From contig JAPSIR010000008.1 in NCBI GenBank assembly GCA_031178625.1, forward strand, positions 1 through 36,202: 36,202 bases of DNA. Direction: 5' to 3'. This document shows, piece after piece, positions 14,646 through 22,390 of this stretch; the stretch's first letter is position 1, and every line of letters starts with the position of its first letter. The DNA comes from Cellulomonas sp. Lineage in GTDB: Bacteria > Actinomycetota > Actinomycetes > Actinomycetales > Cellulomonadaceae. The position numbers were made by a program, and so were the translations under genes. The notes beneath the pieces were generated by a model that made no database searches, was not told the DNA's origin, and worked only from the letters and a program-made list of their open reading frames with translations.

Positions 14646-15401
14646 GTGGAGGAGGTCCTGACAGTCCGGCGATGGCGGCGGTACGGAGCCGACCGCCTCT
14701 TCGTCACGCACGAGAGCGGCGGCCGCGTGGGCTCGGTCGACCTGCAGTCGGGCGAGGTCGTCGTCGACGACCCCGTCCTCGAGGCCGGCCTGCGCCGCGC
14801 CGCCCAGGAGTACCTGCGCGCCGACGTGCCCGAGCTCGTCCTGCCGCTGCCGCGCGTCACCGGCTCGCTCGACGCGCTCGACGAGGCCGGGCTCGACGCG
14901 TGGCTCGGCTCCGACCGTCCGCGCGGCGAGCGCGGCAGCCCGCTGGGCGTGCGCCTCGAGCGCCTCGCCGAGGTGGGCTGGCAGACCGTGCACGACGTCC
15001 CGCTCGGCCGGCAGGGCACGGTGGTCGAGCACCTGCTGATCGGCCCCGGCGGTCTGTTCACCGTGTCCGAGCGCCGGCACCCCGGCAGCCGGGTGAGCGT
15101 GCAGGCCCGCACCATGCAGGTCGACGGGCGCGCCGTGCCGTACCTGCGCGACGCGCGGCTCGAGGCGGGGCGCGTCCAGGGGCTGCTGCAGTCGGCCGGC
15201 TGCGCGGGTGTGAGCGTGCGTGCCGTCCTCGTCGTCACGGGCGAGCTCGAGCGCGACCCGGCGCACCCGCCGCAGGACGCGCTGGTCGTCGGCAAGCACG
15301 AGGTGCCGAACGTCTTCCGCCTGCTGCCGGAGCGTCTCGGCCATGCCCGGGTGCACGCGTTCGCCCAGGTCGCGCGCCGCCGCACCACCTGGGTGCGCTG
15401 A
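14646..15401 (+). CDS. NERD-domain (nuclease-related) protein
   Basis: A 251-residue protein. The central part, LAEVGWQTVHDVPLGRQGTVVEHLLIGPGGLFTVSERRHPGSRVSV, has the NERD-domain pattern (a GW..LHD.P.G.....DHL.IGP.GVF.V core with a following K/R-rich strand), related to restriction-endonuclease-like folds. The first 100 residues have no domain I recognise. VRAVLVVTGELE and LVVGKHEVPNVFRLLPERL follow. There is no membrane segment and no second enzymatic domain. The GTG start is supported by a GATAAT hexamer 12 bases upstream. NERD proteins have been proposed to act in DNA processing, but no function is established for this type. Confidence 0.7.
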   Translation: MEEVLTVRRWRRYGADRLFVTHESGGRVGSVDLQSGEVVVDDPVLEAGLRRAAQEYLRADVPELVLPLPRVTGSLDALDEAGLDAWLGSDRPRGERGSPLGVRLERLAEVGWQTVHDVPLGRQGTVVEHLLIGPGGLFTVSERRHPGSRVSVQARTMQVDGRAVPYLRDARLEAGRVQGLLQSAGCAGVSVRAVLVVTGELERDPAHPPQDALVVGKHEVPNVFRLLPERLGHARVHAFAQVARRRTTWVR

Positions 15402-15498
15402 CGCCCCCCGCCCCGCCGCGGCGCCGCCGCCGGGGGACGGGGCGCGTGGTCGCACCGGGCTGCCGTCCGGGCCCCCGGCGCTGCGCGAGGATGGGGCC

Positions 15499-15969
15499 AT
15501 GACCGACGACTCCCTGGTGCGTCTCGAGCGCGAGCTCGGGCTGTTCCTGCGCCGGGCGCGCGCGGCGGGGGCCAGCGTCTCGCGCGACGTCCACCCCGAC
15601 CTCGACCCGTCCGCGTACTCGCTGCTGTCCGCCGTCGCCGCCGACCCGGGCACGCGCGCGAGCGACCTCGCCGACCGGCTCGGCGTCGGGCGCGGGACGA
15701 TGTCGCGTCAGCTCGGCCGCCTCGAGCGGCTGGGGCTCGTCGCGCGCGATGCGGACCCGCACGACTCGCGCAGCCACCCGCTCACGCTGACCGCGGAGGG
15801 GGAGCGGCGCCTGGCCGTCGCCCGGACGGCCCGGCGCGAGTGGTTCCGCGCCGCGCTCGACAGCTGGGGCCCGCAGGAGATCGACGACCTCGCCGAGCAG
15901 CTGGCACGGCTGAACACGGCGCTGGGCGACCGTGCCCGCGCGACCTGGAGGGACGTCCACGGCTCCTGA
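15499..15969 (+). CDS. MarR family transcriptional regulator
   Basis: A 156-residue winged-helix regulator. The DNA-binding part is ASDLADRLGVGRGTMSRQLGRLERLGLVARDADPHDSRSHPLTLTAEGERRL, including the MarR wing signature D..D.R. Flanking helices form the dimer interface. It is convergent with the DHA2 exporter gene, and their ends share a terminator hairpin. MarR proteins often control efflux pumps, and the exporter promoter carries two tandem operator-like 13-mers, so this regulator is a natural candidate. No such motif is seen in its own short upstream region. GAGGAT lies 12 bases before the ATG and could be a -10 or a loose ribosome-binding site. Confidence 0.88.
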   Translation: MTDDSLVRLERELGLFLRRARAAGASVSRDVHPDLDPSAYSLLSAVAADPGTRASDLADRLGVGRGTMSRQLGRLERLGLVARDADPHDSRSHPLTLTAEGERRLAVARTARREWFRAALDSWGPQEIDDLAEQLARLNTALGDRARATWRDVHGS

Positions 15970-16046
15970 CCGGTCGGCGCCCCGTCGTCGCCCGGTCGCG
16001 CCCGCGGCACGGCACCGACGGCGCGGACCCCGCGGCCCCGGGCGCG

Positions 16047-16084
16047 GACGAGCCCCGGCCCCCTCGCGAGGGCCGGGGCTCGTC
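16047..16084. terminator. Bidirectional terminator between marR and DHA2 exporter
   Basis: GACGAGCCCCGGCCC pairs perfectly with GGGCCGGGGCTCGTC, a 15-base stem with an 8-base loop. It sits between two convergent genes, 12 bases from the exporter stop. Confidence 0.8.
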
Positions 16085-16095
16085 GGCGTCGTGGC

Positions 16096-17736
16096 TCAGG
16101 CGCCCGCGGTGCCCGCCTCCTCGGCGGCCAGCCGCTGCTCGATGCCGGAGCGGTTGCCCAGCGGCACCTCGCGCAGCAGCAGGACGGCGACGAACGCGAG
16201 GAGGGCGATCGGGGCGGCGACGAGGAACAGGTCGGCGACGCCGACGCCGAACGCGTGCTCGACGACGTGCCGCAGCGGCCCGGGCAGCGTCGCGACGTCC
16301 GGCAGGGACGACGTGCTGCCGCCGCCGGCGCCCCCGAGGGCCGCCGGGTCGACGCCGGCCGCGCGCAGCCCGTCGACCATGAGGTCCTGGACGCGGTGCG
16401 AGAGGAGCGCGCCGAGCGCCGAGACGCCGAGCGTGCCGCCGAGCGTGCGGAAGAACGCGATGGTCGCGGTGCCGGAGCCCACGTCCTGCACGGGCAGGGT
16501 GTTCTGCGCGGCGAGCACCAGGTTCTGCATGAGCATGCCGACCCCGATGCCGAGGACCGCCATGTAGATGCCGAGCAGCCAGAACGAGGTCGTCTCGTCG
16601 ATGGTGCCCATGAGGCCGAGGCCGGCGACGAGCAGCACCGAGCCGGCGACCATGAAGCGCTTGTAGCGGCCCGACCGGGAGATCGCCCGGCCCGACAGCG
16701 TCGAGGACAGGAACAGGCCGAGGACCATCGGGATGGTGAGCAGGCCCGACTCGGTGGGCGTGCGGCCGCGGGCGAGCTGCAGGTACTGGCTCAGGTACAC
16801 CTGCGTGCCGAACAGCGCGATGCCGACGGCGACGGACGCGACGACCGCGAGGACGACCGTGCGGTCCGTGAAGAGGCGCAGCGGGATGATCGGCTCGGCG
16901 GCGCGGTGCTCGACCGCGACCGCCGCACCGAGCAGGGCCAGCGAGCCGCCGACCATCGCGGCGGTCTGCCAGGACGCCCAGTCGAACGCGTCGCCGGCGA
17001 ACGTCACCCAGAGCAGCAGGGTCGCGATGCCGGCGGAGAGCAGCAGCGCGCCGGCCCAGTCGATCTGCACGCGCCGCCTGCGCACGGCGGGCAGGTGCAG
17101 CGTGCGCTGCAGCACGACGATCGCCGCGACGGCGAACGGCAGGCCGACGAAGAAGTTCCAGCGCCAGCCGGCCGCGTCGGTGATGACGCCGCCGAGCAGC
17201 GGCCCGCCGACCATGCCGACGGCCATGACGGCGCCCATGAGGCCCATGTACCGGCCGCGCTCGCGGGGGCTGATGATGTCGGCGATGAGGACGGTGCCGA
17301 GCGCCGTGAGGCCACCGGCGCCGATGCCCTGCAGGGCGCGCATGCCGATGAGCGTCTCGGTGGTGTGCGAGAACCCGGCGAGCGCCGAGGACACCACCGA
17401 GATGACGAGGGCGACCTGCACGAGCACCTTGCGGTTGGTGAGGTCGGCGAGCTTGCCCCAGATGGGCGTGGAGATCGTGGTCGTCAGCAGGGTGGCGGTG
17501 ACGACCCACGTGAAGGCGGACTGCGAGCCGTCGAGGTCGGTGATGATCCGCGGCAGCGAGGTCGAGACGACGCTCGTCGCGAGGATCGAGACGAACATCC
17601 CGAGCAGGATGCCCGAGAGGGCCTCGAGCACCTCGCGGTGCGTCATGGCGGGGCGGGCGTCGGCGACGACGGGCGGGACGTCGCCGGGGTGCGCGTGGTC
17701 GCGCGCTTCTGTGCGGGTGTCGGGCTGGGTGGTCAC
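16096..17736 (-). CDS. DHA2 family (EmrB/QacA-type) multidrug MFS exporter
   Basis: A 546-residue membrane protein with about 14 predicted helices, a proton-coupled drug exporter of the DHA2 family. Motif A is GKLADLTNRKV after helix 2, motif C-like GMVGGPLLGGVITDAAGWRWNFFVGLP is in helix 5, and ALQGIGAGGLTALGTVLIADIISPRERGRYMG is the usual DHA2 segment. The start is a GTG at 17736; the SD is weak (GGAAGCGAG 8 bases upstream). A clean promoter with two operator-like repeats lies about 100 bases upstream, so the transcript has a leader of roughly 90 bases. It is convergent with a MarR gene. Substrates cannot be predicted. Confidence 0.9.
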   Translation of the reverse strand: MTTQPDTRTEARDHAHPGDVPPVVADARPAMTHREVLEALSGILLGMFVSILATSVVSTSLPRIITDLDGSQSAFTWVVTATLLTTTISTPIWGKLADLTNRKVLVQVALVISVVSSALAGFSHTTETLIGMRALQGIGAGGLTALGTVLIADIISPRERGRYMGLMGAVMAVGMVGGPLLGGVITDAAGWRWNFFVGLPFAVAAIVVLQRTLHLPAVRRRRVQIDWAGALLLSAGIATLLLWVTFAGDAFDWASWQTAAMVGGSLALLGAAVAVEHRAAEPIIPLRLFTDRTVVLAVVASVAVGIALFGTQVYLSQYLQLARGRTPTESGLLTIPMVLGLFLSSTLSGRAISRSGRYKRFMVAGSVLLVAGLGLMGTIDETTSFWLLGIYMAVLGIGVGMLMQNLVLAAQNTLPVQDVGSGTATIAFFRTLGGTLGVSALGALLSHRVQDLMVDGLRAAGVDPAALGGAGGGSTSSLPDVATLPGPLRHVVEHAFGVGVADLFLVAAPIALLAFVAVLLLREVPLGNRSGIEQRLAAEEAGTAGA

Positions 17737-17823
17737 GCAGGGTCTCGCTTCCGGACGTGCAGGGAGGGGGACCGGCGGCGTCGGCGGTCGGGATCGGTAG
17801 GGCGTCGAGGACGCCGGGAAAGA

Positions 17824-17864
17824 TTGCTTGAGGCAACTCTAAGATCGATCGTTACCTTGGGCAA
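17824..17864 (-). promoter_or_regulatory. Promoter of the DHA2 exporter with two operator-like repeats
   Basis: On the minus strand, TTGCCC (17859-17864) and TAGAGT (17836-17841) are separated by exactly 17 bases. The 13-mers TTGCTTGAGGCAA (17824-17836) and TTACCTTGGGCAA (17852-17864), read on the plus strand, share the pattern TTRCYTKRGGCAA. They are 28 bases apart and cover the -10/+1 and -35 regions. A bound repressor would block transcription. Confidence 0.7.
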
Positions 17865-17897
17865 CCGTTCGACGGGCGAGGTTCTTCCCGGACGCAC

Positions 17898-17940
17898 GAG
17901 GGCCCGGTCACACCACGCGTGCGGTGCGGACCGGGCCCTC
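17898..17940 (-). terminator. Terminator of the sugar porter gene
   Basis: GAGGGCCCGGTC pairs perfectly with GACCGGGCCCTC around a 19-base loop that can form its own CACC/GGTG pairing. It begins 12 bases after the sugar porter stop codon. Confidence 0.7.
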
Positions 17941-17952
17941 CTGCCGCCGGTG

Positions 17953-19446
17953 TCAGGTGCGCGGGCGTCGCCGCTGGACCTGCAGGCCCTCCATGTCCTC
18001 GAGCTGGACGCCCTTGGTCTCCGGCACCTTGGTGAGCACGAAGAAGAAGGAGAGCAGCGCGAACGCGGCGTACATGAGGTAGGGGATGGACGCGCCGAAC
18101 GCGTTGAGCATCGGCGGGAACGAGATCGTGATGAGGAAGTTCGCGATCCACTGCGCCGCGGCCGCGAGGCCGAGCGCCGCCGCACGGATGCGGTTGGGGA
18201 ACATCTCGCCGAGCAGCACCCACACCAGCGGGCCCCACGACGCCCCGAAGAAGACGACGAAGAGATTCGCCGCGACGACGGCGACCATGCCCCACGGCGC
18301 CGGCAGGCTCACGTCCTCGCCCGTGCCCGTGCTGTTCGTGAACGCGATCGCGACGACCGCGAGCGTCACCGTCATGCCGGCCGAGCCGATGAGCAGCAGC
18401 GGGCGCCGCCCGATCTTGTCGATGAGCGCGATGGCGATGAACGTCACGAGGACGTTGGTGATCGACGTGATCGTCGACGTCGTGAACGCGTCACCCTCGT
18501 CGAAGCCGACCGCCTGCCACAGCGTGTTGGAGTAGTAGAAGATGACGTTGATGCCGACGAACTGCTGGAAGACCGACAGCAGGATGCCGACCCACACCAC
18601 GGGCAGCAGGCCGAACCGCGGGCCCCTGAGGCTCGACTGCGACGCCAGGGCCTCGTCCGTGCGGATCGTGTGCTCGATCTCTCGGATGCGCTCGTCCGCG
18701 TCCTCGTCGGGCGGCAGCACCGACGCGAGGACCCGCCGGGCCTCCTCGCGCTTGCCGGTGCTCAGCAGGTAGCGCGGCGACTCGGGGATGCGCAGCGCGA
18801 GCACGCCGTAGATCGTCGCGGGGACCACGGCGACGAGGAACATCCACCGCCACGCCTCGAGCCCGAACCACAGCTCACCGCTCGCGTCCGCGCCGGGGCC
18901 CGGTGTCGCGCGGGCGAGCAGCTCGTCCGACAGCAGGGCGGCGAAGATGCCGATGACGATCGCTAGCTGCTGCAGCGAGCCCAGGCGGCCGCGGATGCGG
19001 GCCGGCGCGATCTCTGCGATGTACGCCGGGGCGATCACGGACGCGATGCCGATGCCGAGGCCGGCCATGAAGCGCCACGCGATCAGGTCCCACACGCCGA
19101 AGGCGATGCCCGACAGCACCGACGACACGAAGAACAGCACCGCGCCGAGGAACATGACGCGCGTGCGCCCCCAGCGGTCCGCCAGCCGGCCGCCCAGCCA
19201 CGCGCCGAGCGCACAACCCAGGAGCGCGACGGCGACGGCGAAGCCGGCGAGGCCGCTGCCCAGCTCGAACTGCTCGGTGAAGGCCTGCACCGCGCCGTTG
19301 ATCACGGAGCTGTCGAAGCCGAAGAGGAAGCCGCCGACGGCGGCGGCGACCGCGAGGCCGACCGCCTTGCCGGTGTGCTTGCCGTTGAGCTCGCCGGGCG
19401 GGTCGCCGCCCTGCGCGCCGACCCTGCGGGACACCGGATCGGACAT
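17953..19446 (-). CDS. Sugar porter family MFS transporter (proton-sugar symporter)
   Basis: A 497-residue protein with 12 predicted helices and all sugar-porter signatures: GFDSSVINGA in helix 1, GGRLADRWGRTRVM after helix 2, IPESPRYLLSTGKREEA before the central loop, FQQFVGINVIFYYSNTL in helix 7, IDKIGRRPLLL and a terminal PETKG. It should import a hexose or pentose with protons, similar to XylE or GlcP types; the exact sugar is not readable. The ATG at 19446 is preceded by GGGGGTGG; the longer track ORF is not supported. It is divergent from the gene of unknown function at 19621. No sugar kinase is nearby. Confidence 0.93.
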   Translation of the reverse strand: MSDPVSRRVGAQGGDPPGELNGKHTGKAVGLAVAAAVGGFLFGFDSSVINGAVQAFTEQFELGSGLAGFAVAVALLGCALGAWLGGRLADRWGRTRVMFLGAVLFFVSSVLSGIAFGVWDLIAWRFMAGLGIGIASVIAPAYIAEIAPARIRGRLGSLQQLAIVIGIFAALLSDELLARATPGPGADASGELWFGLEAWRWMFLVAVVPATIYGVLALRIPESPRYLLSTGKREEARRVLASVLPPDEDADERIREIEHTIRTDEALASQSSLRGPRFGLLPVVWVGILLSVFQQFVGINVIFYYSNTLWQAVGFDEGDAFTTSTITSITNVLVTFIAIALIDKIGRRPLLLIGSAGMTVTLAVVAIAFTNSTGTGEDVSLPAPWGMVAVVAANLFVVFFGASWGPLVWVLLGEMFPNRIRAAALGLAAAAQWIANFLITISFPPMLNAFGASIPYLMYAAFALLSFFFVLTKVPETKGVQLEDMEGLQVQRRRPRT

Positions 19447-19620
19447 CGTCCACCCCCGTCTGCCAGATGTTCGCGGCCGGGCCCAGTGCCTGGTCAGGAC
19501 CCACTCTGTCCCCGCCCGGGGGCACCCGCACCCGGAGGCTCCGCCTGCCGCACGGGTCCGGGCGGGCGGGAGCCCGCTGCATCGGTGGCACGTGCGGGCA
19601 CGGGGGTGCATCATCTCCCG

Positions 19621-20286
19621 GTGGCAGCGACCGGTGGGCACGACGGCGGCGCGGGGCAGGAGCCCCGGCGTCATCACCGGCCCGTGCCCTTCGACCCCGC
19701 GCAGGCCGACGCCCTGCCCGGCGACACCGACCCGCAGCTGCGCGGCGAGATCGCGCACACCACGGCGGCTGCGCTCGTGCACCGGGCACGCGCGTCGCAG
19801 GACCCCGACGTCGTGCAGCGGCTCGTCGCGCTCGTCGAGACCGAGGGGCTCGACATGGTCGCGGCGATGTGGGCGGACAGCCCGGCCGACACCCTGCCCG
19901 GAGCGCTGTGGCGCCTGTACGTCCTGCGCGAGTGGGTCCGCCGCGATCCCGCCACCGTCGCCGACCGCTACCGGATGGGCGTCGCGTCGGCGCCCGTGCA
20001 CGACGTGGTGGCGGGCGTCGTCAGCCCGCCCGGGCCCGCCGACGTGCGCGCCGTCGCGGACGCCGTGCTCTCGGGCGTCTACGCGGGCGACCTCGCCGTG
20101 GCGCTCGAGCGGGCGGCCGCGTTCTGCCAGGTGCTGGCCACGGGTGCGGCGTTCGACGCGGACCACCTCGACGTGGTCGACCCCGGGGCGGCGGCCCGCA
20201 CGACGCGGGGCGCGGTGTCGCTCGTGCGCACCGCCGAGGAGCTCGTCGCGGCCGCCGGCCTGTGGCGCGCGGGACGCCTCGAGTGA
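19621..20286 (+). CDS. Conserved-looking protein of unknown function
   Basis: A 221-residue soluble protein that I do not recognise. Composition and codon use fit a real gene. After a Gly/His-rich, probably flexible start (VAATGGHDGGAGQEPRRHHRP) it is mostly alpha-helical: AQLRG..AHTTAAALVHRARASQDPDVVQRLVALVETEGLDMVAAMWADSPADTLPGALWRLYVLREWVRRDP, then VADAVLSGVYAGDLAVALERAAAFCQVLATG. No membrane helix, signal or catalytic motif is seen. The GTG at 19621 is chosen because CATCAT lies 12 bases upstream, as in other leaderless genes here; a GTG at 19606 is an alternative. It is divergent from the sugar porter gene. Confidence 0.6.
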   Translation: MAATGGHDGGAGQEPRRHHRPVPFDPAQADALPGDTDPQLRGEIAHTTAAALVHRARASQDPDVVQRLVALVETEGLDMVAAMWADSPADTLPGALWRLYVLREWVRRDPATVADRYRMGVASAPVHDVVAGVVSPPGPADVRAVADAVLSGVYAGDLAVALERAAAFCQVLATGAAFDADHLDVVDPGAAARTTRGAVSLVRTAEELVAAAGLWRAGRLE

Positions 20287-20658
20287 CGGGCGCCGGCGGC
20301 GTTCCGGGGGCCCCGGCCCGTCCGGACGCGTGACGGTGCTCACCGCCGCGGGCGTTCGACCGGTGCGTCCGGGACTCCCCGCCTAGACTGGTCGCGACGT
20401 CGGGTCGCGGTGGCCCCGGGCTCCAATCTCAGCCGCTTCGAGCGGCCATGCGCCGAGAGGCGCCCCGCGGCCCGGCGTCGTCATCCGCCGTGCCGTGCCG
20501 CGCGCACCTGCGGGGCGTTCTGCCGTCGTGGCGGCCGTCACCCGCCCGTGGCGGGGACGGGACCGGGGTCGGTGCACCCGCCGTTCACGGGCCGTTAGGC
20601 TGGGCGCCGCCCGTGCACCCGCCGGGCGTCTGTCTCGTCCCACGCCCCGGAGCTCTCC
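20287..20658. other. Gene-free interval with two promoter-like sites and a putative Pho box
   Basis: About 370 bases without a convincing gene. TAGACT (20384-20389) resembles a -10 element. Some 40 bases later comes a perfect hairpin GCCGCT-TCG-AGCGGC (20432-20446). Near the right end lie 11-base direct repeats and a second -10-like TAGGCT just before the phosphate genes. The 62-residue ORF at 20410 has no family resemblance or start signal and is not accepted. A small RNA or a long leader is possible. Confidence 0.5.
20572..20604 (+). promoter_or_regulatory. Putative Pho box and promoter of the DUF47-pit operon
   Basis: Three 11-base units are in exact register: GTGCACCCGCC (20572), GTTCACGGGCC (20583) and GTTAGGCTGGG (20594). 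The first two resemble the GTTCACC-type direct repeats bound by actinobacterial PhoP. TAGGCT (20596-20601) is a -10-like hexamer right after them, giving a start near 20608. GTGCACCCGCCG recurs at 20613-20624. Confidence 0.55.
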
Positions 20659-21279
20659 GTGCGCCTGCGCCTGACACCGCGCGACACCTCGTACTTCGAC
20701 CTCTTCGCCACCCAGGCCTCGTACCTGGTCACGGGGGCGAACCTGCTGGCCGAGATCCTGGGCGCGGACCGCGCCACCCGCAAGGACATCAACAAGCGGA
20801 TGGCCGAGGCGGAGCACGCGGCGGACGAGGCCACGCACGCGATCATGCGGCGGCTGAACCAGACGTTCGTCACGCCGTTCGACCGCGACGACATCTACAA
20901 CCTCGCGTCGAGCCTCGACGACTGCATGGACTTCATGGACGAGGCCGCCGACCTCATCGTCCTGTACAAGGTGGACGAGCTCCCGGCACGGGTGTCCGAC
21001 CAGGTCCAGGTGCTGCAGCGCGCCGCCGAGCTGACGGCCGAGGCCATGCCGCGCCTGCGCTCGATGGACTCCCTCCAGGAGTACTGGGTCGAGGTGAACC
21101 GCCTCGAGAACCAGGCCGACAAGACGCACCGCAAGCTCCTCGCGCAGATGTTCGACGAGATCACCGACGCCGTCCTGCTGCTCAAGCTCAAGGAGATCGT
21201 CGAGAAGCTCGAGGACGCGGCGGATGCCTTCGAGAAGGTGGCGAACAGCATCGAGACCATCGCGCTCAAGGAGTCCTGA
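20659..21279 (+). CDS. DUF47 (PhoU-like) family protein, partner of Pit
   Basis: A 206-residue all-helical protein of the DUF47/PhoU-divergent family: YFDLFATQASYLVTGANLL at the start, EAEHAADEATHAIMRRLNQTFVTPFDRDDIYNLASSLDDCMDFMDEAADL in the middle and RLENQADKTHRKLLAQMF...LKLKEIVEKLEDAADAFEKVANSIETIALK at the end. The acidic metal-binding clusters E..D and DD.xD of the family are present. It sits 6 bases upstream of the phosphate transporter gene, the usual pairing. Such proteins are thought to gate or adjust Pit transport. The GTG start has GGAG 8 bases upstream. Confidence 0.92.
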   Translation: MRLRLTPRDTSYFDLFATQASYLVTGANLLAEILGADRATRKDINKRMAEAEHAADEATHAIMRRLNQTFVTPFDRDDIYNLASSLDDCMDFMDEAADLIVLYKVDELPARVSDQVQVLQRAAELTAEAMPRLRSMDSLQEYWVEVNRLENQADKTHRKLLAQMFDEITDAVLLLKLKEIVEKLEDAADAFEKVANSIETIALKES

Positions 21280-21285
21280 GCACAG

Positions 21286-22290
21286 GTGGAGACCGCGCTC
21301 GTCGTCCTCGTCGTCGCGCTCGCGCTCGGGTTCGACTACACCAACGGCTTCCACGACGCCGCCAACGCCATCGCCACGTCGGTCTCGACGCGCGCGCTGA
21401 CGCCGCGGGCCGCGCTCATCATGGCGGCCGTCATGAACTTCACCGGTGCGCTCCTGGGCACCGAGGTGGCCGAGACGATCGCGACCGCCATCGTCGACCT
21501 CGAGGGGGAACCCGCGCACTCGGCGCTCGTCGTGGTGCTGTGCGCCCTCGTCGGGGCGATCACGTGGAACCTCATCACGTGGTGGTTCGGGCTGCCCTCG
21601 TCGTCGACGCACGCCCTCATCGGCGGCCTCGTCGGCGCCGGTCTCGCCGCCGGGTTCGGCATCTACGGCGCGGCGATCGTCGACAAGGTCGTCCTGCCGA
21701 TGATCTTCTCGCCGCTCATCGGGTTCGGGCTCGCGTTCCTGCTGATGGCCGGGCTGCTGTGGATCATCCGCAACCGCGCGCCCTCCAAGGTGAACCGCCG
21801 CTTCCGCATCGCGCAGACCATCTCCGCGGCCGCCATGGCGCTCGGGCACGGCCTGCAGGACGCGCAGAAGACGATGGGTGTCATCTTCCTCGCGCTCCTC
21901 ACCGTCGGCTGGGCCGACGCGGACGAGGGCATCCCGCTGTGGGTGAAGCTGTCCGCCGCCGCCGCGATCTCCCTCGGCACGTACGCCGGCGGCTGGCGCA
22001 TCATGCGCACGCTCGGCCGCAAGATCATCGAGCTCGACCCGGCCCGCGGCTTCGTCGCCGAGTCGGTGTCCGCGATGGTCCTGTACGTCAACGCGTTCTA
22101 CCTGCACGCGCCCGTCTCGACGACGCACACCATCACCTCGGCGATCATGGGCGTCGGCGCGACCAAGCGCCTGTCGGCCGTCCGCTGGGGCGTCGCGAAG
22201 AACATCGCCGGCGCCTGGATCCTCACCATCCCGGCCGCCGCGCTGGTCGCCGCCGTCGTCTTCTGGATCCTCCACCCGATCCTCGGCTGA
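21286..22290 (+). CDS. pit: Inorganic phosphate transporter, PiT family
   Basis: A 334-residue membrane protein with about 10 helices. It has the two inverted PiT signature repeats: GFDYTNGFHDAANAIATSVSTRAL with GLPSSSTHALIGGLVGAG in the first half, and ALGHGLQDAQKTMGVIFLALL with APVSTTHTITSAIMGVGATKRL in the second. It should take up metal-phosphate with protons at the inner membrane. The start is GTG, 6 bases after the DUF47 stop, so the two are one operon and likely share the putative Pho box. The length is short for bacterial Pit, typical of the actinobacterial and archaeal branch. Confidence 0.94.
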   Translation: METALVVLVVALALGFDYTNGFHDAANAIATSVSTRALTPRAALIMAAVMNFTGALLGTEVAETIATAIVDLEGEPAHSALVVVLCALVGAITWNLITWWFGLPSSSTHALIGGLVGAGLAAGFGIYGAAIVDKVVLPMIFSPLIGFGLAFLLMAGLLWIIRNRAPSKVNRRFRIAQTISAAAMALGHGLQDAQKTMGVIFLALLTVGWADADEGIPLWVKLSAAAAISLGTYAGGWRIMRTLGRKIIELDPARGFVAESVSAMVLYVNAFYLHAPVSTTHTITSAIMGVGATKRLSAVRWGVAKNIAGAWILTIPAAALVAAVVFWILHPILG

Positions 22291-22298
22291 CCCCGCAC

Positions 22299-22320
22299 GG
22301 ACGCCGCCGCGCGGCCGTCC
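22299..22320. terminator. Hairpin between pit and the lacI-type gene
   Basis: GGACGCCGC pairs with GCGGC and GTCC with a single bulged C and a 3-base loop. It begins 8 bases after the pit stop codon. The opposite lacI-type gene ends 70 bases further, so it serves mainly pit. Confidence 0.45.
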
Positions 22321-22390
22321 CTCGCCGAGCGCAACAGCCCCCTCCGAGCGCCGCACCCCACCGCGTGCGGTACGTCCGACCGGTGAGGGG

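Noticed and set aside
20410-20598. 62-residue ORF in the gap before the phosphate operon
   Set aside because: Arg/Pro/Cys-rich translation, no ribosome-binding site, and it runs into the putative Pho box.
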